From Rachycentron canadum (lineage: Eukaryota; Chordata; Actinopteri; Carangiformes; Rachycentridae): a stretch of 64,000 nucleotides of DNA. Made by a program: the position numbers and the translations under genes. Below, in pieces: positions 38,747 to 51,700 of this stretch. The notes under the pieces were generated by a model. It did no database searches. It worked only from the letters and a program-made list of their open reading frames with translations, and was not told the DNA's origin. Where the stretch lies: contig CM076671.1 of the NCBI GenBank assembly GCA_038496675.1, forward strand, positions 6,413,706 to 6,477,705. Reading direction: 5' to 3'. Each line of letters opens with the position of its first letter. The first letter of the stretch is position 1.

Positions 38747-38777
38747 AGCACATCCACAACCAGATTGTGGATGTGCT
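38747..38777. repeat. Perfect inverted repeat, 13-bp stem with 5-nt loop
   Basis: AGCACATCCACAA and its exact reverse complement flank the loop CCAGA. Confidence 0.85.
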
Positions 38778-39037
38778 ACCTCTTGCCATTTTTACAACAG
38801 GAAGATCTGGAATCACCTAAAAAAATGACACAGTAGTGTCAACAACAACCTGACAAACACAGGTGAGGGCTAGATCAAGGCTACAACACAGCACACTTAC
38901 AGTGGTGGTCCTTGTCAGATCAATGGCTGTCCCTGGTACCACGTTTTATCAAGGTGACACTCTCCACTGGTGGGACCATTAAGCCGCTCTACTGGCCTCA
39001 GGAGAATTTCTACTGTGAGGTTGTGTATGTATGTGTA

Positions 39038-39041
<4 letters not shown>

Positions 39042-39089
<48 letters not shown>
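39042..39089. repeat. (GT)n microsatellite
   Basis: GT tract of about 48 bp with flanking TATG repeats upstream. Confidence 0.98.
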
Positions 39090-39094
<5 letters not shown>

Positions 39095-39910
39095 ATATGT
39101 ACAAGAAAGGGGAGTGTTAAACCAATTCTAGTGGCGTTGTGGGTGTAATATTGATTGTAAAAGTGAATGGACAGCAGGGCAGGTCCAGCTTTGACTGCAA
39201 CACCCATGCTGCACCAAACCATTAACAAAATGTATGAGCAAGATGATGCTGATCACAGCTGCTGCTTCCCCACTGACCCCATGTTCTGACCTCACGCCAA
39301 TGTGAAAAGGTGCAAAAAGAGCATGTGCTCCCCAGAGATCTATAAAATAAAGGGACTTGTTAGTCAGCTGATGTTGACACCCAATAGGTGCCATGCATAT
39401 ATTCTCTAGGGGATGGGTGGTGGGTCAAGGTTTGCCTCAGGCAATACCAAGCATTGGGGAGGGGCTACATACTGCAGGACATGCATGCACTGAGCTTTGT
39501 CAAGTGAAACATCAACATGAACCACATTTAAAGACACACACATTAAGAGTACAGTTGGCAAAGTGCATGTGCCTGAATGTAGGTTAGCAGAGTAATCCTT
39601 AAGGCCACAGCAAGGGTGTCAGTAGGCTAAGACAACCTGCTCACACCCAAGAGACTGGGCTGGTTGTGCATATATGTGTGTGCACTGCTCAATATAAATG
39701 TGCCTGGGCCAGGCCATTGTAGGGTATGGTGAATGGAGAAAGATAATTATCACAAAATACAAGGGAGTAACTGAGGGGAGAAGCTGTAAAATAAAAAAAC
39801 AAACAAACCCAAAACACACGCACAACATGAAAATAAAACCAAAGTCTTTGCCAGTTAAATGTATAAAAATGTAAACGATCTGAAAATGCTGAAGTACATG
39901 AAGCACTTAC

Positions 39911-40063
39911 TGGGGAAGGCTATTCTTGTCTGTCATTAAGCTTCCAGCAAGAGAAGCTCTGTTGGACCTCCTGGAGCTCAGCCGATTAGGAAAATGAACA
40001 GACTGGTTGCAATCGAAGCGAGTTTATACTTAAGATATCTGGCTCATCAAACATCACTGCTGT
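39911..40063 (-). other. farp1: Candidate noncoding 5' UTR exon of farp1
   Basis: On the minus strand, a plausible acceptor (ggcttctccag) and a consensus donor (CCA|gtaagt) delimit 153 nt with no long open frame. It could be an optional second UTR exon between the promoter exon and the first coding exon. Only splice-site quality supports this. Confidence 0.3.
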
Positions 40064-40195
40064 CTGGAGAAGCCAGAGCGTTTTGTATTTTAAATGGAAG
40101 CTGCAAATCTGGATTTTGATAGATAAGCACGAGTGTGCACTCTGTAAGGAATACCAGAAAGGCTACGTGTAATCCGGATAGCATGATTTCCTTAC

Positions 40196-40430
40196 CCCGT
40201 CTTTCCTCGGGATCCACAGATTGTCCGTCAGTAGGAGCTTTTATTTGCAGCGCAGACGGTAAATCCCACGCAGCGCGGTCCTGCGGTTAAGTTTAGAGTC
40301 GGTGGTCTCTCTCTCTCGCTCTCTCTCTCCTTGCAGCGGAACCTCTCCCTCTCAGGTGGGACGTGGTTTCTATGTGGTAGCCATTGAAACAAATGTGGGA
40401 AACCGAGCACTGAGCTTTCCACTCAAACAA
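40196..40430 (-). promoter_or_regulatory. farp1: Putative farp1 promoter and first noncoding exon
   Basis: A CpG-dense stretch, rising from about 40.2 to 40.57 kb in an otherwise CpG-poor sequence, ends on the minus strand at a strong donor GGG|gtaagg (exon border 40196). It contains a CT/GA-rich run (ctctctctcgctctctctctc). Position and polarity fit the farp1 transcription start, since the coding exon at 35116 begins with a splice acceptor. The exact start site cannot be read from sequence. Confidence 0.55.
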
Positions 40431-41189
40431 TGAACAGCGAGACACACCGCCTCCAGCACAGGCACCCCGGCACTACAGGCAGGCGGAGAAAGTGCGGCCA
40501 GGGCGCAGCGACAGCGTCATCACACGGTGGGCCGGGGAAATGGCGCCAAGGCGATGGAGTCTATTCTATACAGCCCACGGTCTGTTCAATTCATCAACAG
40601 TGCAAGTACATAGGTATTATACTTGACTTGCCTTGGGTATTTCCATCTCATTCCACGTTTCACTTTAAATTAACTTCATTTTGGAGGCAAATATAGTTGA
40701 CAGCTTTGCAGAGTCGGATTAATGAAACAAAACATAAATCAGCTCATATATTTATGTAATTATACTTTATAACTAGCGGTGTAACAGCAGTGTATAAAGT
40801 AGCTGAAACCAGATGCAACAGTATGCACATACATATTAATAAACACTGATGTACATATTCATGCACCACAAACTGTAACCCATTCTGCAAAATTAAATTT
40901 TTTATTTTTGGTACTTTATTATATTTGGATGCTAATAAACGACCTAATCCTATCTCTCTCTGAAAATCTCTGACAATAAACTAAACTTGTAACTAAATCT
41001 TCCTCAGAAATACAATGGAGTCAATGGTGCAGTATTTCATTTTGCACTTGACTGAAGTAGAAACATCAACAAGCATGAAGTGAAAATAACTCAAATACAA
41101 GTTGGCTGCGTATGTAATAACGCTTTGCTTGGCCGCAATGTGCCCCGGGAGTTTTGGGACAATGCGGAAAACGAGAACGAAAAGCGAAT
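40431..41189. other. farp1-chn1 intergenic gap
   Basis: CpG-rich up to about 40.57 kb, then AT-rich. No ORF of note and no recognised RNA gene before the tRNA-Ile. Confidence 0.6.
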
Positions 41190-41263
41190 TGGCCCGTACG
41201 GGGATCGAACCCGCGACCTTGGCGTTATTAGCACCACGCTCTAACCAACTGAGCTAACCGGCC
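41190..41263 (-). tRNA. tRNA-Ile (anticodon AAT)
   Basis: A 74-nt sequence on the minus strand begins GGCCGGTTAGCTCAGTTGG and ends with a complementary acceptor arm and discriminator A. The anticodon loop reads CTAATAA (AAT, read as IAU). The A-box (TTAGCTCAGTTGG) and B-box (GGTTCGATCCC) are intact, and a TTTT pol III terminator follows within about 10 nt (reverse of 41180-41184). It is intronless and appears functional. It lies between the divergent farp1 and chn1 promoters. Confidence 0.97.
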
Positions 41264-41499
41264 ACGTTTCGAGACTGCTAACACATTTAGCTTTATACCC
41301 ACATCCAGCTGGTAGCTGCCATTGGAAGAAGGCGTCAACTTGTCCACTTACCTTAACGTAGTGATGCACATTTTCATTCAGCTCAATTGATGAAACAAAA
41401 CTTGCTCCACAACGCTCTAACAACACAACTTTACTTCACTTTATTATAATCTGACCCAAAAACGAACCTTTAACTTTAAACGAGATTGTCCGACGTTGC

Positions 41500-41617
41500 T
41501 CGGCGTTTCAAGTGGCATCGGCAAGGTCCGTTGCCATAGCTACCCGGGAGCGAGAGAGGGCGAGACTGCTCACGTGACCCAGCAAGATGGCGACCACAAT
41601 GCAGAATGGATGTGAAT
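41500..41617 (+). promoter_or_regulatory. chn1: chn1 alpha2 promoter and first noncoding exon
   Basis: CpG-rich DNA with an RFX-type X-box-like motif (GTTGCCATAGCTAC, 41530-41543), an E-box in ctcacgtgac (about 41570), and a YY1-like caagatggcgac at the probable start region. The exon ends at the donor GAAT|gtgagt (41617). An ATG at 41587 opens a 10-codon uORF closed by a TGA formed across the splice junction. The start site is inferred. Confidence 0.6.
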
Positions 41618-41967
41618 GTGAGTATTACGTATTATTAGCTTGCCGTTAGATTAATAAACCAGAGCACCGTTTCGCGTTGTTATAAAACCGTCGGCGGCGC
41701 ACTTTCGCTGCGTTACAGCGCAACTGTTTTTAGTTCCAGTTTCGGATCGGTTGCGTTTTATTCTCGGTTCAGCCCGGCAACTAAAGTAACGGTGAGCGAG
41801 TCCGCTAACGTTAGCTCTCATCATGTGAGCTGGCTCATGTATTGTTTATCGTTACTCAGCTCTTTTCACCTCCGGCTACTTATCTTATTCCAGCCAGTGG
41901 TTAAATAGTTTAACTTTATTCAGCTTTTTTTCCCCTTTTCTTTATGTGCATGTGTGTTCTCTTTCAG

Positions 41968-42046
41968 GATTTAAGCTAAGCGGGTCCGTTTTGCTGGAAA
42001 TTTGGATCTGCTGGTTAACTGTTCATCATCATATCAGAGAGTCAAG
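41968..42046 (+). other. chn1: chn1 5' UTR in exon 2
   Basis: Starts after the acceptor tctctttcag and runs to the alpha2 start ATG at 42047. Confidence 0.7.
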
Positions 42047-42065
42047 ATGGCCCTAAATGTCTTTG
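42047..42065 (+). CDS. chn1: chn1 coding exon 1 (residues 1-6)
   Basis: 19 nt encode MALNVF plus one base. Human alpha2 starts MALTLF as recalled. Donor G|gtaagc. Confidence 0.88.
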
Positions 42066-45000
42066 GTAAGCAGCATCAGATAACGGCCACTGTGCTCTAA
42101 TATGACTGTATTAATTGTGTGTTTTTTTGTTTATCCACTAACCTATATTTTGGGAGACAACCATCAATTTTTATATTAATGTCTCACACACACTATATAC
42201 TATATATGCCATAAAATTGAGAGTAATCCTATTAGATAATTAGAAGTTAATGTATTCAAATACTCTAAGTTCATTTAAAGTATTTTCATTTTATGTAACT
42301 TTATACTTCTGCTCCACTGCTTGTCAAAGGTCAAATATACTTCCAACTCCACTGTCATCATGATCAGTTGATAAAATATAATGCATTTCTATAGATAAAA
42401 CTATCCTACAGTTTATTAAGTGGTTAAGACCAGCTAGCATTGAAGTGCTGTGCACACAGTCATACCTAAGTAATAATAACTAATTACGTCATAAAGAACA
42501 ATATAAACACTGACTGTGTTCTGCCACATAATGAATACTTTTAGTATATTGCACTGCTCATAATTGCATATTTCTGTCTAAGTAACATTTTGAATACAGG
42601 ACTTTTACTTGTAATAGAGTATTTGTTTCTTGGTATTACTACTGTTTGTGTGAAGTCTTCTTGGTGTTCAAAGTGTTCAACAGGTCTTTATTTCTTTTTA
42701 GAATTGAACCATATTTTGTGCTTTTATTGTGGAACCTCAATTTGCAAAGTAACAATGACATGGATGAGTGAAAAGTCCAATTTTTCTCTCATGAGGTAAA
42801 AGTATTAATCCTTGCAAAAATAGAAATGCTCAAGTGACGCACCAGTGTATCACTGCTGTGCCTGCAGTACTTCAGTGCTGTTGCAGCCATTGAGTGTCAG
42901 CAGTCGATAAGTTATGTCTGGGCTCTTATTGGTGTGTCTATCAGTGAGGCTGCGCTGCCTTGAGGAGGGTGAGACAGTTACTCTGGGAGGATTTGAGTTA
43001 TTTTCAAGACAGGATACCAGGACAACGAGTGTTGAATAGATAAGGCCTGTGTGGTGAACAGAGTACACCAAGACAGGAAGCAGGCTGTTAGTTTTATGCG
43101 TGTGGACAGTGGAGAAAGTGGAAGACGGCCTATTCCTGAATTTGCAAGATGCTGGCAAAGTGTCAGCAGAGTTTTAAAATGATTATTCCCATTACATAAT
43201 ATCTCTATTTCTTATTGTTTTAAGAGATAAGAGTGAGGAATGGCTGCAGACATTTCTAGTAAAATGTTTTATGTAGTTGATAAGGAGTATTGGTATTTTA
43301 TATGTAAGAAGACGCAAAAACGGTGTATTTGCCTGTCAGTACATGTGAAGTCAAACCAATTTAATACTTAAATAAAGATATGCGGTGCATGCTGCACAGA
43401 ATGTGACTGGGCACCTGAAAGGATCTGACAGTGAAGGATTTTTAGTGGAAATCATAAACGTTCAGTTGCTACTGCAGAGTTCAGCCAAACATCAAATCAG
43501 CGCCTGGGGCTAAACCGCCGTAGTTTGAGTTGCTACTTGATCGAATATTAATGTCAGTGTTGTTAATGTTCTGCTTTCACCCTTCTATAATTGATTTTAA
43601 AGGAGAATGCCTGAGGATGCAACAGCATAAGAGAAATGCACTTCACACATAGAGATCGTTTATAAGACATCCTGTCTGGAAACACAATATTAATGAATCT
43701 CTCACAGCTTTATTTATCAAGCCATTGTTAATGCACAGTGCAGTTTCTGTTGTTAAAGAAACAGATCCCTCATAGTTGAAAGCCTTGAATTCATATGTCT
43801 TGCTGTGTAAACACTTACTTGCTGTTTATTTAGCTTGTCCCTGTGTGGCATTAACAGCTAATTGCTTTCAGCTGTTTTTCATCTTGAGAATCATGTGATT
43901 GCTCCTAATTCCTGTCATTGACTGTTCATCCATTAAACCGCATATTAAATTGAATGTAAAACGTCTCTATTGTCACATTAAGCTCTTCCCAAAGTTGCCA
44001 TCTAATATTAAAGGAATTTAATATCAAAAAGAACATGAATTGAGTCAATCCTGAACCACTCTCATCTGGCCGATGGTTCATATCTAAATTGATATAAACT
44101 CAGCACTGATCACTACCATATGTTCTCCACTTGGAGGCACTGTAGCAAAGGACTAACGACCAGCTGGAGTAATGTTGCAGCTGTTAAATGCATTATTGTA
44201 TTTTTTCTGTTCTCAGATCATGATGAATACAGGCCACCAGTGTGGAAGTCTTACTGTAAGTAAGAATAAAAAAATGTGTTAATATCCTGATTATAACCTT
44301 TTTAAAGTTTAACTTTTACCTTTGTTTTAGTTTTTGTTACAGCATTATGTGATTTGGGTTTTTCTACCCTCATGCCTTGTCCTGAGTGTTTCTTCATGCT
44401 TTGTGTTGATGTATTGCTGTGTGTTGTCTGCCTCAGTGTACCAGCTCCAGCAGGAGGCACCTCACCCACGCAGAGTCACCTGCACGTGTGAGGTGAGAAC
44501 ACACTTCCTCCCCAGTTGTTATGTCCATCTTTTCTCATACAGTATAAATAAGTCTATTATTTTCAATTTTATTATTATGTCAGATGTCTGGTATTATAAC
44601 AAGGTCAGGTTATAAAACCCTGTTTATCATAAAATAGGGAATTTAATGCATCATTTACCAGTTTGATGTAGTGATAGCTAGTATACAATGTTATAAACTC
44701 AATTTAACCAAACAGTTTCTCTAAAAACCTCACTTTTTTTGAAAATTGGAGCATGAATTAGCAAATTGTGCAAAAAGGAGCTGACATAGATGACAGATAG
44801 TGAATCCGAAAGTTGCCAGTCTTGTCTGTGCTGTCATTTCCTACAGCGACAATCCTTTGTGTTGTTTTGGATTAACGCACAAAAACGTAGGGTGAATAAG
44901 AAACAGAAGATTTGAGCACAGCTGTTGTGAGGGTTCCTGCAGACATTGATGTGTCATTTGAATTAAAAACAAAAGCTAAAACCTTCACATAAGCACTACA

Positions 45001-45624
45001 TTTCACAGCAACTCATACATTTTCTGATCTTAGCCGTCAGATGTGACAAAAACCAACCAAAACAACGCTGGTGTGGATCAAGCCTCAAGCAATCTGAGGA
45101 TTTCACAGCATGTTTTTGTGTGCGTGTGGTTGTGAGCGTTCACGTGTCTTTCTGCCTCCTCGGAGGGCGTATTTGCTGACTCAGCTTGTTGCAGGGCTGA
45201 TTGTTTTTGCTGTACTTCACCAAATCCTTTGTCTTCAGGGAAAGCATCTGTTTAACAGTCTATAGCTGTGATCTGAAAATGGTAAACACATCACATGATG
45301 GCATGTTGGTAAAAGTAGGTTCAGTGTGTTTAAAAGCATGTCACTTTGGGTTATATCTTGTGTTAATTCAGTGGTGGGCCTCATTCTAATTAAAGTAGCT
45401 CAGTTAGCTGAGGCTGTGCCCTAGCTGAGGGCACCCAGGTGGTATGGGATGTTGCTGATGCCCACTAAATGCCATGCACCACCATGTCCACCCATAGGAG
45501 AGGCAACCACCAGATGTGCGTGTCTAAGGTTTGGGGCAAACCAGTAGGGATTAAAGATGGAAAGGGGGTTGCATCTGGTGTTCGTGTGTGTGTTAATCTG
45601 TAAATGACAGTCCTCTAAGGATGG

Positions 45625-45719
<95 letters not shown>

Positions 45720-48700
45720 CTAAATGAACAGCTGTTGGTTTTGATGCCCTGGCCTGGTCAGGTAGTCGGTGCAGCGCTGACCCAGTTAAAAGCAGCAGAC
45801 TGGCAGACAGACGGGGTGCTACCTACCCCCTCCCTGCTACCACCAGCCCCATGTTGTTGCTGGAAGTGAACCCATATGTGATTTAATGATGCACCAATAA
45901 GCACTTATCTGTGGCTGGTACTTTTAATGGTGGCATAAACGAGTGCAAAGACCGGAAGACGAAGAAGTACTTTTGTTTTTTAATTAAAAAGGTGCTCTCA
46001 TTTTTAAATGGACTCTATTTTGGTTTTGGACTGTCTGGACAAAATGAGCAATATTATCATGGGCTCTGGAAAATTGCAGTAGGCATTTTTCATTTGAAAT
46101 GATGAGTTATGAAGATGTGTGTCTCTTGTTCTAGCCTCAAGCTTTTAAAACATTCATTAAGTTCCTTCCAGTTTCAACTTTTGCTCAACTTTTGTTTTAA
46201 CTTTTGCTCAATGTTACTTTTACTTACTTACTTTTTGTCTTTGTCATGAGCTCTTATTTTCCTCCCATAACAACTGTTGAGTGTCTTTGAGTGATCCACC
46301 ACAGACATAAAGTCTGTCAGTAATAGAGGAATGTTTTGACAGTGCTTGTATTCGTTCTCTGCTCCCACCAGACCCATGTTGTCTCAGAGGGGATGTCCAA
46401 GAATTTGCCTAAATTGATTCAGCAAAATCGTGAAGAAACTTTTTAAATAAAAGTGCACGTGTTTGCTTCCAGGTTCTTCCGTGCTCACCATTTCACCGTG
46501 TACCAATTTATTTCATCATTCCATTTAAAGAACACTATATTTGCTGTGTGTGGCTGAAAATGTGTCCTTCTTTCAAACAGTTCTTCCCCTCCAGCTCAGC
46601 ACTCTGTAATGTGCAGTCAAGGATGTGTTGAGCATTAGTAATGGGGATTAGGCCTCAGAGAAGTTTTGGTCGGTATCCAGAGGTGCACATGCATGACAGA
46701 GCAGAACAGAGGTAGCGTACCTCCTCTCTGCTTTTAAATCAGCCTGATCTCTTCTCCACCAACTCAATTTTCTCCCTGACTTTAACCACACTGACCACAT
46801 TTTATTACGTTTATTATGGACTGAAATTCATCCAATGAATATGATGATAAATCTGTGAAAAATAAACTGTTCCTGTAGGACACACACAAACACACACACA
46901 CTCACTCACACTCAGAACATCCAAATTAATATTCACCGCTGTCTGTTGGGTCTTTGTTGATTTATTGGCTCGACAGCAGTTTTGTTGAGAGCAACACAAT
47001 GTTCGGCTTTTTATCTGACTCGTGCAATATCCTGTGCGCCCACATACTCACGAAGTCAGACACACGCTGGGTGCCAAGCGAGGTTTACATTCAAGTCCTG
47101 AAAATGAGCCAAAGTCTGGGAAAATATTTAGCAAGAGCGCACACAGTTTGTATCATCTTAGAGGCAGTGGCATTTCACACACGGCATTGTTGTTTGTGAG
47201 TGTGTGCATGTGTGTGTGGTTTATGAATGATCTGCTATTTCCAGTGCAATATCACATTGTGTGTTATTTTATCAATGTGTTTAGAATTGCATTGTGTTTG
47301 GACAAACTGTTTATTTGATTGGAGTTTAATTCAAGAAACTGACTAAAGTAGCTCATATAAACATATTAAACCTTCACAGGTTGCCATCGGGTGGTTGGAA
47401 GCATAGATGCTTGCATGTAAATCCCAAATTTACCTTTTTGTTTTGTACATTTTATGATATTTAAACCATTTAAAACAGTCTGGCAGCGGGTTTTTCTTTT
47501 TGCATGTGGATATCATTCTTTTCTTGGACGTGAGCTTCCAGTTTTTCACACTATATGTTTTCCTTTTCCCTGCAGGTGGACAATCGACCTAAATACTATG
47601 GGAGAGAGTAAGTTGGATTAGTCTGTATTAGTCATTTACATTGGGCACGTTCCCAGTTTTCAGTACAGTCTACACAATAAGGAAGGTTTGGATCTTAATA
47701 TATTGCTCCTTTTTTGTTCAGGTACCATGGGATGATCTCAAGAGAAGAGGCCGACCAGTTACTGAGTCAGGCTGAAGGCAGCTACCTCATCAGAGAGAGT
47801 CAGAGACAGCCGGGCACATACACACTGGCTCTGAGGTATGTTTGCATCTGTGTGTCTGGATCATTGCAAATTGAACTCAGTGGTGCCACTGGATATGTAT
47901 AGGCTTAAGTTCTGGACCAGGGTTTTAATACATTTATAAGAGAATGAACTGTGACATGTGGAAAAACAGGTACATCCCAGCTAGAGCCTGGAACATAAAG
48001 TCTGGAAAATCTGATATAGATCAACTGGATTTATAGTGAAATCTGTTTGTGTAACTGCTGGCACTTTGAGATATTTTGCTGTCTCTTTCCTTGGAAATGC
48101 CACTACATGTGTTCTGCTTCTCCACTTCCCATGAATCCCTCTTTCACGAACTGTTGATTGACCCCCAACACCTTTGCTCACACCTATGTGTGTGTCACAG
48201 CAAGGGAGAGAGAAGTTGTGGTGCTGTGTGAATGTTGAGCACGTCTGATCATGTGTGTACAGTGCAGGCCCCAGGTGTTGTGAGTATTTATCACCCCCCC
48301 CCTCCCCTCCCATCCAGTAAAGGCAGCAATCAAACTTTAAGCTGCTCAGAGGCGCTCATCTCTAAGCTCACATGGCTCCACACACCACCTTCCAGAGAGC
48401 CTTTCCTTGTGAGGAGACAGGGAAGTGTTGGAGCAATGTGACATGTCCGAAGGAGTCTTTCTGAATCCTTAATCCCACCCTGTTCCCTCGGCCTAGTTAC
48501 CTTGTGAGCAAATAACATTCTTTTATATCAGTAGTCGGTTTCACTCAAATATGTCGTGTTTTCTCAGAGTAGGTGTCACACTTTTAAATGGGTGCATGGC
48601 TTAATTTGAATTTAGTTTTGGGTCAGTTTGCTCTATTCATAGTCGACTCATTCTTTTACCTGCACAAGTTTCTCTCACGCTGTTCCTCCCACCCCAGTGG

Positions 48701-51700
48701 TTATAATTACATTCCATAAATACCCCTTTATAAACTAGTGTCCCAGTCTGGGTTGGCAGAAAAGGAAAGGTTGGATTTTGGGTTAATGATCTAATGGTGC
48801 CGTTTTATCACGCCATGATTTCATTGTGGTCCACTGAGGAGCAGATAATGTGTTGGCCCAGTTCAGGGTCTGTCTGTCGCAGTCTGTGCCATATTTTTGG
48901 ACTCTATCGTCATAAAAAACTGGAGTATTTTTTTTGGTTTCTTTGTGTGATTGTAAATTGTGATTCTAGTTAACAGTTAAAAGAGAAAACACTGTGGCAT
49001 TTAACCAGCCACTGTTGTGTGTCAATAATTCAATGTCAGAATATACTCCAGCTACATTCTTCCCTCACTTCCCAGGTTTGGCAACCAGACACGAAACTTC
49101 CGTCTCTACCATGACGGGAAGCACTTTGTTGGAGAGAAGAGGTTCGAGTCCATCCATGACCTGGTCACAGATGGCCTCATCACCCTATACATTGAGACAA
49201 AGGTTTGTGTTTGAGTCTGTATCTGTCTGTCTGCTTCCCTCCCTTTTCATCTTGGGAACAACCACACATCATGTTTTTTAGTAAAAGTAGTAGATAGGTT
49301 TAAAGAGCATTACACCAGCGATGGACCCACTGATCAGGGCTGATTATAAAAAGACTGTTTACTATAATGGCAGCAAAACGCTTTGAGCTTTCAGTCCACG
49401 TTTGCCAGGTAAAAAAAATCTGTCAGCTTGACATTAATACCCCCTGATCACTATTTGCTTATTTAATCACCAGTCCCTAGGACATGGTCCCTATTAAATA
49501 ACATAATAGCTGCAGCAAGGGGAACTAAACAGTGCTGGAAAATGAAGAATATTTAGTTTCAGGCACAGTCACGTTAAATTTATTTTGTCAGTGTAGGCCA
49601 AACATTGCAGATTTAAACCAATAACTGTAAAAAACTATGTTGAATGGCATGTTTAAAGTTACCCTCTCTTCTGTCAGGCTGCAGAGTACATCGCGAAGAT
49701 GACCATAAACCCTATTTATGAACACGTGGGCTACACCACCCTGAATCAGGAGCCCACCCTGAAGAAACACCTACCCCACAGCCCCGAGGCCCCCGATGGA
49801 CCTGCTCCGGCCAAAGATGAACACAACTCAGAGGAGAGGGTAAGGACAATTGCCTGTGTATTTACTGAATGTCAGCACAAGAGAAAGAGAAAAGACAGCA
49901 GATCTTGTTGTCTGATATGAGTTTGCATAGCAAGGAAAGTAGTTTTAGTGTTAAACTTGTTGAAATACTTTGGAAAATTGTCAAAATTAATTGTTATATT
50001 TTATATATTAAATTATACAGAATGACAATTAAAATCATCAAAACGCATCACTCTCTGCAAGAAATAAGGTTTTTTTTTCATGGGATCTATGTTGCAACTC
50101 AAATTCGGCCAACTGACCTGCTATGCTTTGGGGGGGTTAGTTTGAATAAGAAATAGAGTAGTGATGATACAGAATATTGGCTAAAGACCAAAGAATATTG
50201 CTGTTAGGAAACCAGAGTTGGAAATTAGTCTTTTAAGGCAAATTAAATCATTTATCAAGTCTCTCAGTACACTGCTTTTAGTATAAGCTTTCAAATCGGT
50301 GAGTAATCATTCATGTCCCCAAACTGAGAATGGAAAATATGAACGAACATTGTGATGATTTATGGGATGAGCTGATAACTGAGGGTCAAGAGGCTGAGCT
50401 GGAGATGTACCTGAGAGTAGAATACATGAGGACAAAATGTTATAAAGTTTTGTTTCAGTTCAGCAGAAAAAGGAATCAGTGTTATGTAAGTAGGAGTGGA
50501 TTTATGCAAAATAACTCAATCTCTTAAAATCACTGGACCTTACCTGCATAAATTAAGGTTACATAAATCATAATGCAGTAAGCATCATTTTGTTTCCAGA
50601 ATGTGGCAGAAAGTATAAAATGATAATATGTAAATGTATCATATCTAGAACTTGGGCAGGCAAAGCATTGATTTTTGAAACTGAACTGTTAAGAAACCCT
50701 GCAGACAGGGTAAAGGTGAGGGAAAGTTTCTGCATGCACACTACGAGGATGGAAGGATGAGAGTTGAATGTAGTGGAGGAAGGAGGAGGAGGATGGATGC
50801 AGAGGAGAGATGGCCTCCAGCCAAGGGCTCTGCAGTAAAATTACATAACAGTAGTTTGCCTGCAGAAAGCTGCTGTCTCCCGTAAACTGTCAACTGAGTA
50901 TTCAAGAACGAAGTTAGTTGTTGGCTTGTTAGTTCCCATTAAGTTGTGAAGGAGTTAGTTGGGGGTTTTTTTGTGTGTGTGTTTGGTTTTTATTGCTTGA
51001 CTTTTTCTGTAGATGAAAATTTGGAGATGTGAGGTTTCTGTGTGATGCAGGAGTTAACTCATAGGCTAATCATGGGCAACATGTAATGGAAATTTCAGTC
51101 CTACAGCTGGGTGTTTGTGCAGGTGGGTGTATGGACAAAAAGGAGGCAACTGCTACAGAACCCACAAACTGATGTATGCAAATACACACACATGTGCCAG
51201 TGTCCAGTCCAGACCAACAGGCTCATAACAAAGTAGGTATAGTGTGTGCAGTGCATTTATCTGCTGCACCAGTGCTGAGCCTCCTGAGGCCTTGTATGAC
51301 CTGCAGTGCATGACCACCTATACTGCACCTCATACATCACTGTCCATGGGTGTGTATGTATGTAATGGGGGGTGGTCCTGTGTACGTGTGTGCTTTCATA
51401 ATTGGGTGGATTTGCAGACAAAGCAGTACGGCTGTGACATTGAGACCAGAGGTGGCTCTCTGTAGGGAAGTCAGACATCCAGGAAATACATATATCATAT
51501 GTTCATACAGCTAATCACCATTTATTGAGGGTTGAATGTAGTTTTACTGCACCCGTGGGGGTGATGAAGACGAGGTTCTGGTGATGAGGTTTTAAAAATT
51601 AATTTTTAAGGCGTTAGTGTGAGATTGAATTTGCAAGATGGTGACAGGAAAGATGGCAATGACGGGAGATTTTAGGAATTAGGTTTTAAATCACTGATGA

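Larger units (their letters stand above)
35117..39910 (-). other. farp1: farp1 5' intron (between UTR exons and first coding exon)
   Basis: No coding exon recognised. It contains a (GT)n tract at 39042-39089 and a perfect short hairpin at 38747-38777. Confidence 0.65.
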
